From assembly GCA_964035575.1 (NCBI GenBank), contig OZ037912.1, positions 558,001-622,000 on the forward strand: a stretch of 64,000 nt of DNA. The letters run 5' to 3'. The notes beneath the pieces were generated by a model. That model made no database searches, had not been told where the DNA came from, and saw only the letters and a list, made by a program, of their open reading frames with translations. Origin of the DNA: Rhynchopus sp. YZ270_cl-10. Its lineage: Eukaryota; Euglenozoa; Diplonemea; Diplonemida; Diplonemidae. Position 1 is the stretch's first letter; every line of letters starts with the position of its first letter. The position numbers were made by a program, and so were the translations under genes. This document shows positions 59,358 through 64,000 of the stretch, one piece after another.

Positions 59358-60112
59358 AACAAAGGACCGATGTACAGAAAGGGGCTTGGATCTTATGAAG
59401 CTTTCATATTATTGCGATTATTGGTGTGGCCGACGACCCCAAAATAGCAGAAAGTAGCACATAAATAGCACCTCCCTTCAGCCGCACCAAAAAAATCCAG
59501 ATGCCCAGAATAGCAGAAAATAGCACAAAAAATAGCACAAAAATAGCACCCCCTTTCATCCACACCAATTATGTTGCCTGAGGGGACCGCTGTTGTGGAG
59601 GTAGGTGGTGCAGACAATACAAGACGTACGATGTGGTATTGGAGAAAAAGATATTGGCGTCCCAGAGAGGTACACGTGGTAGTACGTCTATCGCAGCACA
59701 GTGTAGTCCCCATCTCAACGTCCCTGAAGAGTGAGAACGTCCTTCGATATATGTGCAGATGCGGCTTGTCTGTGTAAGAGACACTGTGCACTCTTTTCCA
59801 AAGTCTCTCTCTTTCGTTGCAGTCTGTGAATGAATTTTTCTTTAGTTTTCCTAGCCATCCCTTCCACAAGAAGTAAAACACCCCCTCCCCTACCTCCACT
59901 CTCTCTCTCTCATAAACAAAAAAAACCTGCTTTTTTGAAAACTTGGTTGTTTTAGTGTAGACACCCGAAGATGAACTCTACTATACTACACGCTTCTAGG
60001 TAATGATTTTTTCTGCTGTTTTCTTCAAACCACATCATACCCAATACAACCCACAGAAATTCGTTTATATTTCATCAATTTTTTTAGATTTCCCCCCAAT
60101 CTCTACCCCATA
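59358..60112. other. Intergenic with local ATAGCAC repeats and R2
   Basis: 59445-59555 repeats AATAGCACAAAA-like words and a ~55-bp block twice. R2 lies at 59937-59998. A 68-codon frame at 59571-59777 starts with ATG but has no coding signature I trust. Confidence 0.4.
59937..59998 (+). repeat. Dispersed block R2, copy 3
   Basis: GAAAACTTGGTTGTTTTAGT, GTAGACACCCGAAGATGAAC, TCTACTATACTACACGCTTC. It ends 115 bp before a start codon. Confidence 0.6.
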
Positions 60113-61615
60113 ATGACCTTATGTGTGATCCAATACGCTAATCACCTTTTATTGTGCGTGCTACTGTTTTGCCCCCATATTGATGCAGGGCATGATGTGG
60201 ACCCTGCTGTAGTTGCCACATTCTCAAAGGACACTTCTGTGGTGGACCCGCTTTTTCTGCAGGTCTTTTCGCTTCCTGCGTCGTCGCTGATCAACCCACG
60301 CTCTGTGTGGACACAACAGGGCGAACCGCTTCTCTTATCCCCAGGACTACCCCCCCTTGCTGTCATGCATTTGAACGGGGAGCAGTACGCTGTGGCATAT
60401 CCTCACGGGATTTTATTCGTCAATTATTCGATGAGCGAGCTTGCGAAGACTGAAGGCGAGGTGCTTGGGGCTGCGTATTACACCAATCAAGAGGGCGGGC
60501 ATTTTTGCGTCGCAACATTACTCATAACACCGAAGATGAAGACATTAACCCTTATCATCTATGATCACTCAGGGGCTGTGTTGACACCACGCGGTAGGGT
60601 GGTTCTGCAGGACGACCAAGAAATTTTGACGTACAGCGTCATGGCGGAGGCAAACCGTTGTGTTGTCATTTCCGGCGAAGCTGCTGCGATCGTTGACGTT
60701 TCCTCCAGCACTCCAACCATTTTGGACCGTACTGAAGAGGACTTTCTTGGGGGAAGCCTCACGCCACATGGGGTGGTCGGGGTATCACGGTGGGAGGTCT
60801 TTGGGTATTCACTTCGTCTTGGGGAGGCTGTGTTCTCATCTGTTGTTGATACTACTCAAGAAGGAATGCCCAGAGGCGTTGCACAGAAGCTCTTACACAA
60901 TGGAGACCTTCTCGTCTACACAGCCACCGCATATGGTTTGCAAGAATACCTTATCCCCGAAGGCACAGAAGACGTTCACAAAGAACGAACCTGGACCGGA
61001 TGGCAACTCCCAATCGCAGCAACAACCCTGTGGTGTCCGTCTGAAGAAGAGGCAGGTGGACTGCAAATTGTAGTACTATGCCACAATGAAGGTGTCTTCG
61101 TTGTTGATGTGGGAGGTGAAGATATAGTATTGGTCCAGCGTTCAGTAGAGAAATGTGAGGCAATGCAGATAAAAGGAGGTAAAGTTGCGGTAGTGTCTGC
61201 AGAGACAACGCTACAACCGATTCCAAAGGAAGGGGGGGAGAGTCCAGGGGAGGACGACACGGAAGACAAAACTGAAGACAGAAATATGGTTTCAATGCAT
61301 CCTGAACGGCCAAACGAGACCCCCATCCCTCCCATCTCAACTCCAAACCCTACCAAGCCTGACGTTGTCAAGCCCGAAGTCGCCCCTGCAGCCGATGGAG
61401 GAGCTGGCGGGATTTCCACCATCTCGATTATCATCGTAGTGAGTCTAGGTTTCTGCTCTCTCCTCGCAGGATTGGCTGGGATTGCCTGCTTTTTAAACCT
61501 CCCTGACAAAGATGTGGAGGACCTCGAAGAGGTTCCCTCAGAAACAGAAATAGGTGAACGAAACGTCCACTACGAACTCTTTTCGAAGAACGCCTTAGAC
61601 AAGCCTGCTGTGTGA
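60113..61615 (+). CDS. Type I membrane protein with lumenal beta-propeller-like domain
   Basis: 500 residues. N-terminal signal peptide (HLLLCVLLFCPHIDAG, ~10-26). The lumenal part (~27-370) is beta-rich with short repeating strands (AVMHLNGEQYAVAYPHGILF, CVVISGEAAAIVDVSS, GVFVVDVGGEDIVLV), consistent with a divergent propeller. An acidic/Pro-rich stalk follows (~370-435; GEDDTEDKTED, PIPPISTPNPTKPD), then one membrane helix (ISIIIVVSLGFCSLLAGLAGIACF, described here only as ~438-460), then a ~35-residue acidic cytosolic tail with a YELF motif that could be a sorting signal. Family not recognised. It could be an ER or secretory-pathway receptor. Stop followed by G-rich DNA. Confidence 0.65.
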   Translation: MTLCVIQYANHLLLCVLLFCPHIDAGHDVDPAVVATFSKDTSVVDPLFLQVFSLPASSLINPRSVWTQQGEPLLLSPGLPPLAVMHLNGEQYAVAYPHGILFVNYSMSELAKTEGEVLGAAYYTNQEGGHFCVATLLITPKMKTLTLIIYDHSGAVLTPRGRVVLQDDQEILTYSVMAEANRCVVISGEAAAIVDVSSSTPTILDRTEEDFLGGSLTPHGVVGVSRWEVFGYSLRLGEAVFSSVVDTTQEGMPRGVAQKLLHNGDLLVYTATAYGLQEYLIPEGTEDVHKERTWTGWQLPIAATTLWCPSEEEAGGLQIVVLCHNEGVFVVDVGGEDIVLVQRSVEKCEAMQIKGGKVAVVSAETTLQPIPKEGGESPGEDDTEDKTEDRNMVSMHPERPNETPIPPISTPNPTKPDVVKPEVAPAADGGAGGISTISIIIVVSLGFCSLLAGLAGIACFLNLPDKDVEDLEEVPSETEIGERNVHYELFSKNALDKPAV

Positions 61616-63526
61616 GAGAGGAGGAGGAGGGGGGGGGAGAAGGACATGGCTTGTATGGGCAAAAGAGCGCGACAGTGATAAAGTGAATGTGTCACAAGAC
61701 ACATTCATATTTCATGGGGTTTTTGTTTTGTTTTGTTTTCTTGACCTAAAAAGATTGCACACAACGCAGTGGCAGATTCGTCTCCAAATATTTTCTTTTT
61801 GTTCCAATTTTGTTTGTGCCGGTGTCTGCCGATGTAACGGTGAGACGACGTTTGCACTTTCAACTTCTTTGTTTTCGTTATCAGGCACTACTGCCCTTGG
61901 GTACCATTTGTGTGATAGGGGATTGGTAAGTCTCACTCACAAGAACTACGTTTGGGGCGCAGTTTTTCTGCATGGTACCCCTGGTGGTTTCTTAGCAGGT
62001 GTTCACGTGGTAGTGCAAGGTTTCTTTTGTTTTGTTTAAGATGTGTGTGCACAATGGGCATTATTCATCTTTCAAGTTTTTTTATTTGTTTTTTTGCGTG
62101 CCTCCGTCCTTGCAGATGGCGTTTGCACTTTTGCACTTTACCTCTTTTCTTTTGTTGTTTTATTTATCATCTCAAAAAAAAAAATATCTTCTAAAATTTT
62201 GTTTTGTTTTGTTCTTTTCTTTTCGGTTGCGTGCGGTTGTCTTTTGAAATACCATAATTCGAAAAAAAAATATTGGAACATTCCTGAAACGTGACTCATC
62301 GTTATGTGGGTTCATTCCTGTTCATTTTTTCTTTTCTTTTTTGACTTCTTTTCTTGTGTGTGTATACATGAAAGGCATATTAGTCTTTCAAATTTTCTTC
62401 TTTTTTTTTGTTTTTTTTTTTGTTTTATACGATCACAGGGTTTCCGCCAGTATCGCGGAAACCCCGGATTATGCGACGAACACAGTGACCCCCCCTCTCG
62501 CTGCCATAGCGAGGTTCAAACCTACCTAATTGAAAAAATAAATAGATAACTCAATCCAACCCTATTACCCGATTTTCCCTAAAGAGCAACGTTGCACAGG
62601 GGTATTGTCGGGGAGAAGAAGAAAAACGGAACAATGAAATATGGGGGCAATGGAAAAAGAAAATGCTTTCCCAAGTTAACTAAGTGATCATTTATTCACC
62701 CGAAAACTCTGCGCTCACAAACAAACGAGGTTTCGGGCATGAAAACGTAAATGGACCAGTTTTTTGGGGCATTTTTTTTCTTCCCCCTTTTTTTTGTTTT
62801 GTTCAAATTTGATTGGATTAGAAAGCTGTGTGTATGGGAACCTACCTCTCTGGAGATCAACGCTCTGGCGATCAACGATGGTAATGGCACCCTGTGAGTA
62901 GGTTCCTTCATTGGTGCCGAAAGTGTCTACGCGTATACCATGCGCACACGGGTCGACCATCGATGTTACTGTGAACAAACCAGCGTGCCCAATGCAGGCG
63001 TAAGCCTTGAATGGTAAATCATGGAATAACAAGGGATTGATTCTCTCAGATACTGTCGTATACAAGAAAAAAAAAAACTCATTTTGTTTTTGTAATAACT
63101 GTGTTTGATGAGGCACACAAGGGAGATGTGTAAAGGCGCGAAAAATGCCCTTCCACACTCCTGTGTCATTATTTGCAGGGAAAAAACTGTGTACCATGGA
63201 GTCCCAATTCTTTACGTTGACCCCCCTTTGTTTTGTTTTGTTTTTTTATTTCCTTTTGGTATCGATTTTTGAAAATAAGGGTGAAGAGGCCATTTGCATA
63301 AGTGCCTGGTCGTTTTCAAATTTGAATCAATGAGGAAAAGCATTCGGAAGAGGTCCAGGCGGTATAAATGAAAATATATTCATCTTTTTTCAAATATTTC
63401 TTTTGTTATTTTTCTCTTTTTTTTTATTAGGTGAGCGACTCGATAGTGACCTAGATTCATCTTGACTTGCAAACGTTTTCTCTCTCTTTTTTTTTTTTTT
63501 TTTTTTTTTTTTTGTTTTTTTTTTTT

Positions 63527-63555
63527 GTGACTAAGCACGAGAGGCTTATTCATTT
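63527..63555 (+). repeat. R1 stem-loop block, 5' part
   Basis: GTGACTAAGCACGAGAGGCT, TATTCATTTC after a ~45-bp T run; perfect 6/7/5 hairpin core, 3' part lost. Confidence 0.55.
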
Positions 63556-63628
63556 CATTTTATTTTGAGGGTTATTTCCTTACCTCACGGTGACTGTATC
63601 TATCTCTCTCTCCCTCCCTTCCCACCCG

Positions 63629-63754
63629 ATGGCCTTGTTACCCTGGTATCGAGTAAAAATTGAACAAGCCCAAGCTTCTGATAATAATTTACAAAAGTAG
63701 CACAGAAAAAATGCTTTACGTTACTTACCTACCATACCAGGGTAACAAGGCCAT
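63629..63754. mobile_element. 126-bp foldback MITE
   Basis: Perfect terminal inverted repeats of 21 bp (ATGGCCTTGTTACCCTGGTA plus T; complement at 63734-63754). Unique non-coding centre. Confidence 0.8.
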
Positions 63755-63770
63755 TGTTTTATTACGGCGT

Positions 63771-63919
63771 ACTAGTCAGGGGTAACTAGTACTGGAACTA
63801 CTAGTCGTAGCAAATGACTCTGTGCTCAACTAGTCGTGTGACTGGTGGTACACCAGTCACACGACACAGCACTAGACATTTGGACATGGTAGCACTACTA
63901 GTAGTCCTCCTGACCAGTC
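63771..63919. mobile_element. 149-bp foldback element
   Basis: Imperfect inverted arms starting ACTAGTCAGG at the left and ending CCTGACCAGT at the right. The centre is the perfect palindrome CGTGTGACTGGTG-GTA-CACCAGTCACACG. CTAGT words recur. It begins 17 bp after the preceding MITE. Confidence 0.65.
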
Positions 63920-64000
63920 TGCCGTGCACCTCTCTCTTCTCTCCCGCGAGCGACGATCACCTAAAAAAAAAAAAACTATAGTGGATAAAAAACTTATAGT

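Larger units (their letters stand above)
61616..64000. other. Terminal region without recognised gene
   Basis: T-rich DNA with a perfect 10-bp-stem hairpin (62446-62472), TTTGCACTTTCAACTTCTTT near 61850 (shared with 55630), R1-like copies at 63429-63465 and 63527-63555, and two foldback elements (63629-63754, 63771-63919). The window ends in A-rich DNA. Confidence 0.45.

Noticed and set aside
59571-59777. Small ORF of 68 codons (MLPEGTAVVEVGG)
   Set aside because: The opposite strand is equally open and neither frame shows conserved features; kept only as a note in the intergenic entry.
1-64000. tRNA or rRNA genes
   Set aside because: I looked for A/B-box pairs and known rRNA words. GGTTCATC in R1 and GGTTCAAACC at 62514 resemble a B box, but no cloverleaf could be drawn.

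Overview
The window is nuclear DNA of a protist. Evidence for a eukaryote: GT-AG introns (donors GTATGT, GTATGC, GTAATG) split three conserved genes; proteins typical of eukaryotes are present (Scc2/NIPBL-like cohesin loader, TTC14-like protein, PERK-like eIF2alpha kinase, NSUN6-like tRNA methyltransferase, hAT transposase); and intergenic DNA is long and full of T/A homopolymers, foldback elements and minisatellites. The catalytic domain of the multispanning adenylate cyclases resembles the receptor-type cyclases of kinetoplastids, so an excavate-like, perhaps euglenozoan, flagellate is my best guess, weakly held.

Layout. 1-18.1 kb: four related cyclase units, all on +. Unit 1 is cut by the window edge; units 2 and 3 are near-identical 691-residue proteins; unit 4 is frameshifted. 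A large Scc2/NIPBL-like gene and a fragment of a solute-binding-like protein lie between units 1 and 2. Units 2 and 3 carry a catalytic domain plus a degenerate second one; units 1 and 4 carry only a degenerate domain. 18.2-28.8 kb: two tandem genes for surface proteins built from 6 and 11 CUB-like repeats with Pro/Thr linkers and a C-terminal membrane anchor; promoters, 3' flanks and the last three repeats are duplicated almost exactly. 28.8-31.3 kb: an apparently whole hAT transposon with 8-bp target duplications. 31.3-38.7 kb: a foldback element, a TTC14-like gene and a PERK-like kinase gene with two introns. 38.7-47.2 kb: gene-poor, with a 2.5-kb non-coding inverted-repeat element, another foldback element and many short dispersed blocks. 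47.2-48.9 kb: NSUN6-like gene whose intron holds a 104-bp foldback element. 49.3-51.1 kb: an inverted-repeat element containing a 77-copy 9-bp minisatellite. 51.5-61.6 kb: three beta-propeller-like genes (one secreted, one with a ubiquitin-like N-terminus, one type I membrane protein) separated by repeat-rich DNA. 61.6-64 kb: no gene seen; two foldback elements near the end.

Themes. Many products are membrane or secretory-pathway proteins (cyclases, CUB-like surface proteins, ER-stress kinase, two propellers with signal peptides). The rest are housekeeping genes for RNA modification and chromosome cohesion. The least explained content is a set of short (about 40-90 bp) dispersed conserved blocks, several able to fold into stem-loops, one with an invariant loop and compensatory stem changes. 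No tRNA, rRNA or CRISPR array was recognised. All similarity calls come from reading the sequence; no search was run.
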